NCBI RefSeq assembly: GCF_002917105.1
Contig: NZ_PQFZ01000005.1
Coordinates: 115,834-179,833 of the forward strand
From: Allobosea psychrotolerans
GTDB taxonomy: Bacteria > Pseudomonadota > Alphaproteobacteria > Rhizobiales > Beijerinckiaceae
Direction of reading: 5' to 3'
DNA length: 64,000 nucleotides
In this document: positions 41,527 to 50,511 of the stretch, piece by piece
Layout of the letters: each line of letters starts with the position of its first letter
How positions within the stretch are numbered: position 1 is the first letter of the stretch
Made by a program: the position numbers and the translations under genes
The notes under the pieces: model-generated
Told to the model about the DNA's origin: nothing
The model's input: only the letters and a program-made list of their open reading frames with translations
Database searches by the model: none

Positions 41527-42915
41527 TCAGGCTCCGGCCCTGTGCCTTCCGTTCAATGAAGCCGGGAGCAGAAGACAGGCCAGCACGCCGCATGCCGACG
41601 CGGCGGCGGCAAAGCCGAAGGGCCAGACGAAGCCGGCCGCAGCAAGATCGAACGGCGTGAGGGCGCCAAGCGCGGCGACGCCCATCGCAAAACCGGCCTG
41701 TCTCGCGATGACGGTGACGTCCGATGCCATGCCGCTGGCCTCCGGCGGCGCAAGCGCCAGCACGGCTCCGGACAGTTGCGGATGCGACAGGGCGGCCCCT
41801 GTGCCGATCAGTATCATCCCGGCGAAGGCCCATGCGAGCGCCGGTACCGTTGCTTGCGTGAGCGCCGCGGCGGCCAGGGCGCATCCGCCGAGCGCGACCA
41901 GCGTCAGCGCCGCCGCGAACAGCCGCCGCCAGCCCAGCCGCGATGCGAGGCGACCGCCAAAGGGCGGGATGACAAGCATGGGCAGGGTCGCGGCCAGCAG
42001 CCCCAGCCCGGCCGACCTGGCCGTCCAGCCGAAGGCGGCGCCCAGGAAAAGCGGCAGGTAGACCAGGACGGCCCAATATCCCGCCGAGACGGCCAGCAGC
42101 AAGGCGGCGACGCCGGCCATCGGCCGGCTCGCGAAAACGGCCGGATCGAGCATCGGCCGCGGCTGCCGCCGTTGCCGGGCGGCGAACAACGCGACAAGCC
42201 CGGCCCCCGCCGCGAGCCCGATCGCCATGCGGATCAGCGAATGGCGGGCCTCGAGGATGGCTTCGATCACCAGCCCCAGCGTCAGGATAACGACCCCAAG
42301 CCAGTCCAGCGGCTTGTCCGTGTCGTCGCGCGTCTCGGCCACCATACGCGGCACCACAAGCGCGATCAGGGCGCAGAACGGCAGATTGGCCAGGAAGATC
42401 CATCGCCATCCCAGCCCGGAACTGATCATGCCGCCCAGGCTCGGCCCCAGCGCCATGGCGACCCCGGAAACGACGCCGACGATGCCGAAGGCGCGGGCCC
42501 GCGGTCCCGGCGCAGGAAACGCGGAGGCAATCAAGGCGAAAGCCCCGGTCACGAGAAAGGCCGCGCCGCCGCCCTGAGCCGCGCGGGCCATGAGGAAGAG
42601 CGGACTGTTCCACGCAAGGCCGCAGGCAAGGGATGCCAGGAGGAACCAGGCGTTTCCGATGATGAGCGTCCGCCGCCGGCCGAAGCGGTCGGCCAGGGCG
42701 CCGGCCACGAGCAAGGTCGCGGTAAAGGCGATGCTGTAGGCATCGACGATCCAGGCCAAGCCCTCCACGGGGACGCCGAGATCCGTCCCGATCGCCGGCA
42801 TGACGACCACGACCGAGGTCACGTCGAAATTGGCCAGGAAGGCTCCAAGGCCGAGCGTGGCTGCGGTCAGCCGGCTACGGGCGTTCCAGAGATCGTCTTC
42901 CAGACAGTGCTGCAT
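41527..42915 (-). CDS. MFS multidrug exporter, DHA2 (EmrB/QacA) type
   Basis: The 462-residue protein starts MQHCLEDDLWNARSRLTAAT; the ATG at 42987 is an upstream alternative. About 12-14 transmembrane helices are visible. The MFS A-motif is ADRFGRRRTLIIGNA near 70, and the antiporter motif C region GVVSGVAMALGPSLGG near 152 identifies a drug:H+ antiporter. It presumably exports hydrophobic toxic compounds. A LysR gene is divergent with 98 bp between starts and is the likely regulator. Its 3' end converges with cusA. Confidence 0.9.
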   Translation of the reverse strand: MQHCLEDDLWNARSRLTAATLGLGAFLANFDVTSVVVVMPAIGTDLGVPVEGLAWIVDAYSIAFTATLLVAGALADRFGRRRTLIIGNAWFLLASLACGLAWNSPLFLMARAAQGGGAAFLVTGAFALIASAFPAPGPRARAFGIVGVVSGVAMALGPSLGGMISSGLGWRWIFLANLPFCALIALVVPRMVAETRDDTDKPLDWLGVVILTLGLVIEAILEARHSLIRMAIGLAAGAGLVALFAARQRRQPRPMLDPAVFASRPMAGVAALLLAVSAGYWAVLVYLPLFLGAAFGWTARSAGLGLLAATLPMLVIPPFGGRLASRLGWRRLFAAALTLVALGGCALAAAALTQATVPALAWAFAGMILIGTGAALSHPQLSGAVLALAPPEASGMASDVTVIARQAGFAMGVAALGALTPFDLAAAGFVWPFGFAAAASACGVLACLLLPASLNGRHRAGA

Positions 42916-43013
42916 GGCTCCGGCATGGCGTGTCAGGCCAGCCCGCGGCAAATGAGCATTGCTCCGCCCGGCATGAAGCTGTTTCATGCGGTGTGCGTTC
43001 CATCTCAGCCCAG

Positions 43014-43979
43014 ATGCCGCCCTTTGCGGGCCTGCTCACTTTCGAGGCTGTGCTGAGGCTCGGCAGCATGACGCTCGCCGCCGATGAACTCGGCCTGACG
43101 CAGAGCGCCGTCAGTCACCGGATCCGGGCGCTGGAGAGCTTCTTCGGCGTCCCCCTGCTTGAACGGCTCAACCCCGGCCTGCGCGCGACCGAAGCAGGCC
43201 TGCGGCTCGCCCGCGAGCTCGCTCCGCTGCTGGGCACGATCGCGGGTCTGCGACGCCGGATCGCGGACCAATCGGGGCCGCGGATCTTCCGGCTCGGCCT
43301 CAGCCCGTCACTGCTGGCTTGGTGGCTGTCGCCCCGCCTGCCCTCTCTCTGCAATGCCTTTCCAGACCTGTCCATCGAGGTTTGCACCTGGGACACGGCG
43401 GCCGAGGCCGCACGCGCCGAGGTTGACCTTGCCCTGCTCTGGCTGCCGCAGGCCGGCAAGATGCCGACTGACAAGACGGAAGACGCCCGCGAGTTGCCTT
43501 TCCCGTCCGAGAGCGTCTTCCCGGTCGTCGCACCGAGGCTGCTGGGGAGCATCGGCCCGGGTCAGGATTGGCGGGCGCTGCCGCTGCTGGCGAAAGGACG
43601 GCGAGGCGAGGAGACGGAGCGGGAGTGGTCCTGGGCGACCTGGCTGCGGAAAGGACCCGGCCATGAAACGTTGCGCTTCCGTGATATCGGCAGCTCCCTG
43701 CAGGCGGCGATGGATGGCAACGGCGTCGCTCTGGCGCGCTCGCTGCTCGTCGCCGATGCCTTGCGTCAACAACGCCTGATGCGCCTGACCGGCTTGGGCG
43801 AGGCGCAGGCCTGCTCCAACAGGCAGGTCGCCCGCTGGAGGGATCCCCAGGACGGGACGGCCGAGCGCATGGCGGCGTGGCTCGTATCGTCGGCAGGGCA
43901 GGACATGACCGCCGATGAAGGCGTGACGACTGGTGAAGGCATGTCGACAGGTGCGGGCATGGCGGCTGGCGCATCGTGA
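43014..43979 (+). CDS. LysR family transcriptional regulator, GcvA-like
   Basis: The 321-residue protein starts MPPFAGLLTFEAVLRLGSMT, with the helix-turn-helix TLAADELGLTQSAVSHRIRA (about 19-40) and GVPLLERLNPGLRATEAGLR. The effector domain runs from about 85 to 295. Residues 298-321 are a low-complexity tail of repeated (T/A)xGxGM-like units (GEGMSTGAGMAAGAS), unusual for the family. It is divergent from the MFS exporter and probably regulates it. The effector is unknown. Confidence 0.87.
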   Translation: MPPFAGLLTFEAVLRLGSMTLAADELGLTQSAVSHRIRALESFFGVPLLERLNPGLRATEAGLRLARELAPLLGTIAGLRRRIADQSGPRIFRLGLSPSLLAWWLSPRLPSLCNAFPDLSIEVCTWDTAAEAARAEVDLALLWLPQAGKMPTDKTEDARELPFPSESVFPVVAPRLLGSIGPGQDWRALPLLAKGRRGEETEREWSWATWLRKGPGHETLRFRDIGSSLQAAMDGNGVALARSLLVADALRQQRLMRLTGLGEAQACSNRQVARWRDPQDGTAERMAAWLVSSAGQDMTADEGVTTGEGMSTGAGMAAGAS

Positions 43980-44039
43980 TTCAGCCGTCGGCGGCGAAGC
44001 GACGCCATATCTGTCGCCCGCCGATCCCGGTCGCCCTGG

Positions 44040-47000
44040 TCATGAGTTCACGGCCTGCCCCTTGGGGTGGCGAACCCCACCATTCACAGCCAGCGGCATC
44101 GGCCGCGCGAGCAACTCGTTCACGCGCGCCTTCACCTGTTCGACGGCCTTGTCCTTGACCGGGCCATAGCCGCGGATGTCCATCGGCGCCCTGGCGATCT
44201 CCGCCGCCTCCGCCGGCCCCTGCCGCGGCAGGCGCTCCAGCAGCTGCGCGACGATCCCTTCGTACCAGCCTATCAAGCCCCGCTCCATCCTGCGCTCGTC
44301 GGTATAGCCGAAGACGTCGAAGGCGGTGCCCCGCAGCCGCTTGAAGCGAGCCAGCGCCCGCAGCGGCGTCTGGATCCATTGGCCGAACCGACGCTTGAGG
44401 GGTCGGCCCCGGGCATCCCTGCCGCTCGCGAGCAGAGGCGGCGCGAGGTGGTAGTTCACGGTGAAGTCGCCTTCGAACTCGCGCTTCAGCTCGTCGAGAA
44501 ACCCGCTCTGCATGTGCAGCCGCGCGACCTCGTATTCGTCCTTGTACGCCATCAGCTTGAAGAGCGAACGCGCCACCGCCTCGGTCAGTGCGGTGGACTT
44601 GAAGGGCGCCTCCGCGACCCGGACACGCTCGACAGCGTCGCGGTAGCGTCGCGACCAGGCCTCGTCCTGATAGCCGACGAGAAATTCGGCGCGGCGCGCG
44701 ATCACCGCGTCGAGCGTCTCGGGGCCGACCGCTTCCTCCCTGCCGTTGAAGTCGGGATCGGCGAAAGCCAGGCGCCCCGCCGCGAAGGCCTGCCGGTTCG
44801 TCTCGACCGCGACCGCGTTGAGCGCGATGGCGCGGTCGAGCGCCGCATGCGAGACCGGCACCAGCCCTTGCTGCCAGGCATGCCCCAGCATGATGACATT
44901 GGCGAAGACGGCGTCGCCGAAAAGCGTTTCCGCCATGGCGTTGGCATCGAAAGCGCGGACGTTTCCGGCTCCGGCTACGTTCTCGATTTCATGCAGCCGA
45001 CGGCGCGAGGCGAGATCGGCATCGCGGAAGCGGACGACGTCGCCGGTCGGCATCTCGGCAAGATTGACGACCGCTCGCATGCCGCGCCGATAGGTCGCCG
45101 ACGCCTTCGGCGAGGAGGAGACGACGATGTCGCAGCCGATCAGGGCGTCAGCCGCGCCGTTGTCGATCCGAACCTGGTTGATGGCCGATGGCGTGCCGGC
45201 CAGGCGGATGAAGGACAGGACCGGCCCGAATTTCTGCGCGAAGCCGGTGAAATCGAGCACCGAGCTGCCCTTGCCCTCGAGATGGGCCGCCATCGCGATC
45301 AGCGCGCCGATCGTGATGACGCCGGTGCCGCCGACGCCGGTGACCAGGAGATCGAACGGCTTGTCGAGCGACACTGGCGCGGGCGCCGGGAGGACGGCGG
45401 CGCGGGCCACGAAATCGTCCGCCGTCACGGTTTTCTTGCGCCGCGTGGCGCCTTCGACCGTGACGAAGCTCGGGCAGAAGCCATTCAGGCAGGAGAAATC
45501 CTTGTTGCAGTTCGACAGGTTGATCTTGCGCTTGCGCCCGAACGGCGTCTCCTTCGGCTCGACGCTGAGGCAGTTCGACTCGACCGAACAATCGCCGCAG
45601 CCCTCGCAGACGAGATCGTTGATGTAGGCGAAGCGCTTTGGGTCCTCCAGCGTGCCGCGCTTGCGGCGGCGACGCTTTTCGGTGGCGCAGGCCTGTTCAT
45701 AGATCAGCACTGAGACGCCCTTCACATCGCGCAGCTCGCGCTGCACGGCGTCGAGTTCGCGGCGGTGATGAATGGTGATGCCGGCGGGCAGGTCGCGGGT
45801 TGAGAATGCCTCGGGCTGGTCCGACACCAGCGCCAAACGCTCGACGCCTTCGGCGCGGACCTCCTGCGCGATCGCCTGCACGCTGATCGGCCCGTCGACC
45901 GGCTGCCCGCCGGTCATCGCCACCGCGTCATTGTAGAGGATCTTGTAGGTGATGTTGGCTTTGGCCGCGATCGCCTGGCGGATCGCCATCGAGCCGGAAT
46001 GGTAATAGGTTCCCTCGCCGAGATTCTGGAAGATGTGGCCCTTGCCGGTGAACAGCGACGAGGCGGCCCAGTTCACCCCCTCGCCGCCCATCTGGATCAG
46101 CGAGGTCGTCTCGCGGTCCATCCAGCTCGCCATGAAATGGCAGCCGATGCCCGCCAGCGCCTTGGAGCCTTCCGGCACCTTGGTCGAGCTGTTGTGCGGG
46201 CAGCCCGAGCAGAAATAGGGCGTGCGCGTCGCGCCCGGCACCTGGATCAGGCGGTCGGCTTCGGGCACCAGGCTCGCCGCCCGCTCGGACAGGCAAAGGT
46301 CCGGAAACAGCGCATCCAGGCGCCGCGCCACGATCGGCGCCAGCATGATCGGCGACAATTCGCCGATCCAGGAGATCAGCCGGTTGCCGTCCTCGTCGCG
46401 CTTGCCGACCATGGCGTGGGGCTTGTGGCCGGGATAATCGTAGAAATACTCCTTGAGCTGACTTTCGATGATGCCGCGCTTCTCCTCGACGACGAGGATC
46501 TCTGTCTTGCCGCGCACGAAATCGAGCGCATCGCGGCGCGCCAGCGGCCAGACCATCCCGACCTTGTAGATGTCGATCCCCAGCTCTCGGCAGGCCGCCT
46601 CGTCGACGCCAAGCAGGCGCAGCGCCTCCATCAGGTCGAGATGGCCCTTGCCGGTGGTGACGATGCCGAAACTGGCGTCGGGGATGTCATAGATGCGGCG
46701 ATCAATCGGATTGGCCTCGGCGAAGGCGAATACGGCCATCTTCTTGGCCTCCATCCGCTCCTCGATCTGCGGACCCGGCAGATCCGGCCAGCGATAATGC
46801 AGCCCCGTTGCGGGCGGCGTGTAGCTGGGCTCCTGGAAATCGCGTGGCGGCGGAATCTCGACAGATTGGCCGCTTTCCACGGTTTCCGAGATCGCCTTGA
46901 AGCCGACCCACATGCCCGAGTAGCGCGAGAGCGCGTAGCCATATTCGCCGAAGGCCAGGTACTCGCCGATCGAGGCTGGATTCAGCGTCGGCATGAACCA

Positions 47001-47507
47001 GGCCATGAAGGCGACGTCTGACTGGTGCGGCATTGAGGACGACACGCAGCCATGATCGTCGCCCGCCACGACGAGAACGCCCCCGTGCGGCGAGGAGCCG
47101 TAGGCGTTGCCATGCTTCAGCGCATCGCCGGCGCGGTCGACGCCCGGCCCCTTGCCGTACCACATCGCAAAGACGCCCTCGACTTGCTTGTCGGGGTTCG
47201 TCTCCACCTGCTGCGAGCCGAGCACGGCCGTTGCGGCAAGGTCCTCGTTCACCGCCGGCAGGAACGCGATCTTATGCTGCGCGATCAGGTCCTTGGCGCG
47301 CCACAGCTCCAGATCGACCCCGCCGAGCGGCGAGCCGCGGTAGCCGGAAATGAAGCCCGCCGTATCGAGGCCGCGGGCCTTGTCGCGCCGTGCCTGGTCG
47401 AGCGCGATGCGCACCAGCGCCTGCGTTCCAGTCATGAAGACGCGGCCGGAGCTCTTCGCGTAACGGTCGCCGAGCGCGTAGTCGCCAACCGGGGCATCGT
47501 AAGCCAT
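44040..47507 (-). CDS. Indolepyruvate ferredoxin oxidoreductase, fused alpha-gamma type
   Basis: The 1155-residue enzyme starts MAYDAPVGDYALGDRYAKSS, with GGAGG 8 nt upstream. The N-terminal part is a thiamine-diphosphate/pyruvate-oxidoreductase module (FISGYRGSPLGG, GKGPGVDRAGDALKHGN; GQPVDGPISVQ). A [4Fe-4S] ferredoxin-like region near 630-680 has LVCEGCGDCSVESNCLSV followed by CNKDFSCLNGFCPSF. The gamma module ends the protein (TGVGGTGVITIG near 730). It oxidatively decarboxylates aryl pyruvates from aromatic amino acids. The divergent Lrp-type gene at 47647 probably regulates it. Confidence 0.93.
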   Translation of the reverse strand: MAYDAPVGDYALGDRYAKSSGRVFMTGTQALVRIALDQARRDKARGLDTAGFISGYRGSPLGGVDLELWRAKDLIAQHKIAFLPAVNEDLAATAVLGSQQVETNPDKQVEGVFAMWYGKGPGVDRAGDALKHGNAYGSSPHGGVLVVAGDDHGCVSSSMPHQSDVAFMAWFMPTLNPASIGEYLAFGEYGYALSRYSGMWVGFKAISETVESGQSVEIPPPRDFQEPSYTPPATGLHYRWPDLPGPQIEERMEAKKMAVFAFAEANPIDRRIYDIPDASFGIVTTGKGHLDLMEALRLLGVDEAACRELGIDIYKVGMVWPLARRDALDFVRGKTEILVVEEKRGIIESQLKEYFYDYPGHKPHAMVGKRDEDGNRLISWIGELSPIMLAPIVARRLDALFPDLCLSERAASLVPEADRLIQVPGATRTPYFCSGCPHNSSTKVPEGSKALAGIGCHFMASWMDRETTSLIQMGGEGVNWAASSLFTGKGHIFQNLGEGTYYHSGSMAIRQAIAAKANITYKILYNDAVAMTGGQPVDGPISVQAIAQEVRAEGVERLALVSDQPEAFSTRDLPAGITIHHRRELDAVQRELRDVKGVSVLIYEQACATEKRRRRKRGTLEDPKRFAYINDLVCEGCGDCSVESNCLSVEPKETPFGRKRKINLSNCNKDFSCLNGFCPSFVTVEGATRRKKTVTADDFVARAAVLPAPAPVSLDKPFDLLVTGVGGTGVITIGALIAMAAHLEGKGSSVLDFTGFAQKFGPVLSFIRLAGTPSAINQVRIDNGAADALIGCDIVVSSSPKASATYRRGMRAVVNLAEMPTGDVVRFRDADLASRRRLHEIENVAGAGNVRAFDANAMAETLFGDAVFANVIMLGHAWQQGLVPVSHAALDRAIALNAVAVETNRQAFAAGRLAFADPDFNGREEAVGPETLDAVIARRAEFLVGYQDEAWSRRYRDAVERVRVAEAPFKSTALTEAVARSLFKLMAYKDEYEVARLHMQSGFLDELKREFEGDFTVNYHLAPPLLASGRDARGRPLKRRFGQWIQTPLRALARFKRLRGTAFDVFGYTDERRMERGLIGWYEGIVAQLLERLPRQGPAEAAEIARAPMDIRGYGPVKDKAVEQVKARVNELLARPMPLAVNGGVRHPKGQAVNS

Positions 47508-47596
47508 GAGCGAAACCTCCCGCATGTTATTGTTGCGGTCGATTTAACCAGATTCCTCTGGAAAATTTTGCCTGACTTTATGATATTTGCCTATTG

Positions 47597-47615
47597 TCCG
47601 GAAATTTATACCGGA
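47597..47615. promoter_or_regulatory. Inverted repeat between oxidoreductase and Lrp genes
   Basis: TCCGG and CCGGA flank an AT-rich nine-base centre (47602-47610). It lies in the 139-bp gap between the divergent starts, where Lrp/AsnC proteins typically bind AT-rich palindromes. Binding by the neighbouring Lrp protein is inferred. Confidence 0.4.
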
Positions 47616-47646
47616 AAATGGCGCAACATCGGTGAGACCTACCAGA

Positions 47647-48114
47647 ATGGCAAAAATCGAGCTCAGCGCCCAGGACAGCCGGCTGCTGCAGATCCTGCAG
47701 TCCGATGCGCGTGTCTCCAATCAGGATCTGGCTGATCAGGCCGGCATGTCCGCCTCCGCTTGCTGGCGCCGGGTGCGGACGCTGGAAGAGGTCGGCGTGG
47801 TCGCTGGCTACATGGCGATCGTCGATGCGGAGAGGGCGGGGTTTGGCTTCAGCGCGATCGTGCATGTGGCGCTGCTGCGCCACGAAGCCGACCACGTCTC
47901 CAACTTCATCGCACGCGTCGCCCAACAGCCCGAAGTGGTCGAATGTTTCGCGACCACCGGCGAGGCGGACTATCACTTGCGCGTCGTCTGCCGCGACAAG
48001 GACGACTACAACGTCTTTCTCGAGCAGTTTCTCTTCCGCCTGCCGGGCATCGCCCATGTGCGCACCAATCTGGTGCTGAAGGAGATCAAGCTGCACGGCA
48101 AGATTCCAGCCTAG
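47647..48114 (+). CDS. Lrp/AsnC family transcriptional regulator
   Basis: The 155-residue protein starts MAKIELSAQDSRLLQILQSD. The helix-turn-helix is VSNQDLADQAGMSASACWRR (about 24-43), followed by the RAM/AsnC ligand-binding domain (about 65-150) with the family's EVVECFATTGEADYHLRVVC. It is expected to bind an amino acid and control the adjacent oxidoreductase gene by feedback from an amino acid, most likely aromatic. The gene ends in convergence with the amidotransferase gene at 48162. Confidence 0.92.
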   Translation: MAKIELSAQDSRLLQILQSDARVSNQDLADQAGMSASACWRRVRTLEEVGVVAGYMAIVDAERAGFGFSAIVHVALLRHEADHVSNFIARVAQQPEVVECFATTGEADYHLRVVCRDKDDYNVFLEQFLFRLPGIAHVRTNLVLKEIKLHGKIPA

Positions 48115-48161
48115 GACGATGGCGTGGCCCCCGTGAGGGCGCGCGGTTTACACCGGGATCG

Positions 48162-49319
48162 TCACAGATCGTCGCGCGCTGCGCGAAGGAAGGCTGGAAA
48201 GACGGGATGCGGCGCGCTCGTCTTGGGGGCCAGTTCGGGGTGACCCTGGAGGCCCAGGAAGAAGGGATGTGCGGGCCATTCGACGGCATCGACGACGCGG
48301 CCGGCGAAGCTGGTCGCGCTGACGACGAGACCCGCCTCCTGCAGATCGCGACGCAGCGACGGGGCCAGATGGAAACGATGGTTGCAGCGCACGCGCATCG
48401 TCTGCGCTCCCATCAAGGCGGCGAGACGCGTGCCCGGTACGAGATCGACATTTGCATCGCCGGTACGATGTTCGGGCAGGATCGCAGGACCATCGGCGCT
48501 CATGTCCCCCGCCATGGCGACGAAGCTCTTGGTTTTCGCCTCGGGATCGGCTTCGGCGAGGTTGACCATGCCGTCCCCCAAAACCCGCTGCGCGAAGGCG
48601 GTCGTCATGGTCTGCATGCCCAGGCACAGGCCGAGCACCGGAACGCCGCGAGCCAGCGCAAATCGCGCCGCACGAATCTGGCCGGGGACATTGCCCATGT
48701 CCGAACCGCCCGGCAGGAGGATGCCGGCGGCATCCTCGTACAGCGCCGCATCGCTGTCCCGCGGATCGATGAAACGGATGGCGATCGCGAGATCGAGGGC
48801 TGCGGCAGCGTCCTGCAGCGAGGCGAGCGCAGCCGGATAGACGTTGCGATGGTCGTGTTCGCTCCCGACGAGACAGATTGAACGGCACGGCTGGGTGGAC
48901 CAGGCGCGGGCGGGTGCCGCTTCCGCCTGCTCCGGCGCTGCGATCTCCTCATCGACCGGGATGCCGGCCTGCAGCGCGCCTTCGCGCAGCAGGCGGCCGT
49001 CCTGACCGAAGCTCGGATGGATCGGAACCACGACATCGGCCTGGCGCGCCTCGGACAGGATCTCCGCAACGCTCGCCGCCGCCGCGATCGGGCGCCCCAG
49101 GATGCGCTCGGCGAAATAGAGCCCGCTCGGCCCGAGGCCGCCGGCGGCATGGACATATTGCTCGGCGTCGGGATGGGCTGCGAGATCGAACGTCGCGGGC
49201 AGATGCATGAAGCGCGCGCCACGCCGGAGCGCCGCGACCGCTGCGGCTGCTCCAAACCGGGCCGGACGAGCCGTGTGGTCGATCACGAGATGGAGGGTCA
49301 CGGCATCCCCATGGAGCAA
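48162..49319 (-). CDS. CTP-synthase-like glutamine amidotransferase with novel N-terminal domain
   Basis: The 385-residue protein has a class I amidotransferase in its C-terminal half: GILLPGGSDMGNVPGQIRAA, nucleophile Cys in VLGLCLGMQTM (near 245) and the His-Glu pair in LQGHPELAP (near 360). The pattern NHRFHLAPSLRRDLQEAGLV resembles CTP synthase. The N-terminal 150 residues (VIDHTARPARFGAAAAVAAL) match no family I know. The start may instead be GTG at 49301. It is last in the ABC/peptidase unit. Amidation or amide hydrolysis is inferred; the partner is unknown. Confidence 0.72.
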   Translation of the reverse strand: MLHGDAVTLHLVIDHTARPARFGAAAAVAALRRGARFMHLPATFDLAAHPDAEQYVHAAGGLGPSGLYFAERILGRPIAAAASVAEILSEARQADVVVPIHPSFGQDGRLLREGALQAGIPVDEEIAAPEQAEAAPARAWSTQPCRSICLVGSEHDHRNVYPAALASLQDAAAALDLAIAIRFIDPRDSDAALYEDAAGILLPGGSDMGNVPGQIRAARFALARGVPVLGLCLGMQTMTTAFAQRVLGDGMVNLAEADPEAKTKSFVAMAGDMSADGPAILPEHRTGDANVDLVPGTRLAALMGAQTMRVRCNHRFHLAPSLRRDLQEAGLVVSATSFAGRVVDAVEWPAHPFFLGLQGHPELAPKTSAPHPVFPAFLRAARDDL

Positions 49320-49338
49320 AGCGGGCGGTCGATACGGC

Positions 49339-50508
49339 TCAATCCACCTGTAGCAGCGCCCTGTCGATGGTGCCGAGCACGCGGTGGCCCGTTGGCGTCA
49401 CCACGATCGTCTCGCTGACGCCGACGGTAAAGCGGCCATAGATGCGCAGCGCCGGCGGCAGGTGGAACGCCATGCCGGGCTGGAGTTCGGTCTTGACGCC
49501 CTTGTTCAGGTTCAGGATCGCGCCTTCGCCCCAATCGGGCGCAAACGAGATGCCGACGCTGTAGCCGAGGCGCTTGCGGAAGGCGTCGGTATAGCCGGCC
49601 TTGTCGATCACGGCCTGGCAGGCGAGATGGGGCACCTCGCAGGCGACGCCCGGCCGGATTTCGTCCAGGGCGGCGGCAAGGGCGTCCTGGCAAGCCTTCA
49701 TCATGTCGCTCGCCACGGCGGGCGGCGCACCGAGCCAGGCCGAGCGCATCAGCGCAGCGTGGTAGCGGTCATGGCAGGCGGCCATTTCGAGGAAGGCGGG
49801 GTCGCCCGCCTCGATGCGGCGGCGCTTCCAGGTGCCGTGCGGCACGCCCGAGCGCGAGCCCGACGAGACCAGCGGCTCCATGCCCATATATTCCGAGCCC
49901 GCCGCGATCGCCGCGCCCATCATCGCCGCCACGAGATCGTTCTCGGTCGCGCCCGGCTTCACGGCCGCCAGGCCCGCCTTCATCCCGGCATCGACATAGG
50001 CTGCGGCATAGTCGAGCTTCTCCAGCTCCAGCGGCGACTTGATGGCGCGCAGCGCCTCGACGATACCGGCCGCATCGCCGATGGTGCCGAGCTCGGCCTG
50101 GAGCGCTTCATAGACGGCGATCGGCAGGAACCAGCCGCGCTTGTCGATGGCGACACGCTTGCCGGCGAGGCCCTTGTCGCGGATCACCTTGGTCAGGAAG
50201 CCGACCGGATCCTCGCCATCCTGGTAGACGGCGGCATCCGCGATGAAGGTATTGGCGATGAAGTTGAAATATTCGAGCTGCCGGATGACGAAGACGGGAT
50301 CGCCATCGACCGGCAGCACCAGCGCCTGGAAGGTGTAGTAGCCCGGCGTCTGCTGCCCGGTGAGGTAGAAGATGTTCTCAGGCCCGGTGACGACCATCAC
50401 GTCGAGCCCGGCCGCCGCGAGACGCTGGCGCGCCCTGGCGACGCGGCCGTCATATTCGCTCTTCGGAAAGGCCGATTCCGAGCCCTGTACGACGCTGCCG
50501 ATATCCAT
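49339..50508 (-). CDS. M24 creatinase-fold hydrolase, non-metal type
   Basis: The 389-residue protein has the N-terminal creatinase domain (about 10-150: VVTGPENIFYLTGQQTPGYY) and the pita-bread C-terminal domain. The aminopeptidase metal ligands are mostly replaced: FLEMAACHDRYHAALMRSAW has no Asp pair, and GYSVGI stands where the ligand His would be. PDWGEG, LQPGMAFHLPP and GVSETIVVT remain. Metal-free relatives such as creatinase and ectoine hydrolase (DoeA) open C-N bonds of small amino-acid derivatives. It starts 3 bp after the enolase-type gene ends. Confidence 0.85.
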   Translation of the reverse strand: MDIGSVVQGSESAFPKSEYDGRVARARQRLAAAGLDVMVVTGPENIFYLTGQQTPGYYTFQALVLPVDGDPVFVIRQLEYFNFIANTFIADAAVYQDGEDPVGFLTKVIRDKGLAGKRVAIDKRGWFLPIAVYEALQAELGTIGDAAGIVEALRAIKSPLELEKLDYAAAYVDAGMKAGLAAVKPGATENDLVAAMMGAAIAAGSEYMGMEPLVSSGSRSGVPHGTWKRRRIEAGDPAFLEMAACHDRYHAALMRSAWLGAPPAVASDMMKACQDALAAALDEIRPGVACEVPHLACQAVIDKAGYTDAFRKRLGYSVGISFAPDWGEGAILNLNKGVKTELQPGMAFHLPPALRIYGRFTVGVSETIVVTPTGHRVLGTIDRALLQVD

Positions 50509-50511
50509 CGC

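Noticed and set aside
44067..45713. Plus-strand open frame of 548 codons
   Set aside because: It is antisense to the indolepyruvate oxidoreductase; rich in Arg and Asp in shadow fashion.
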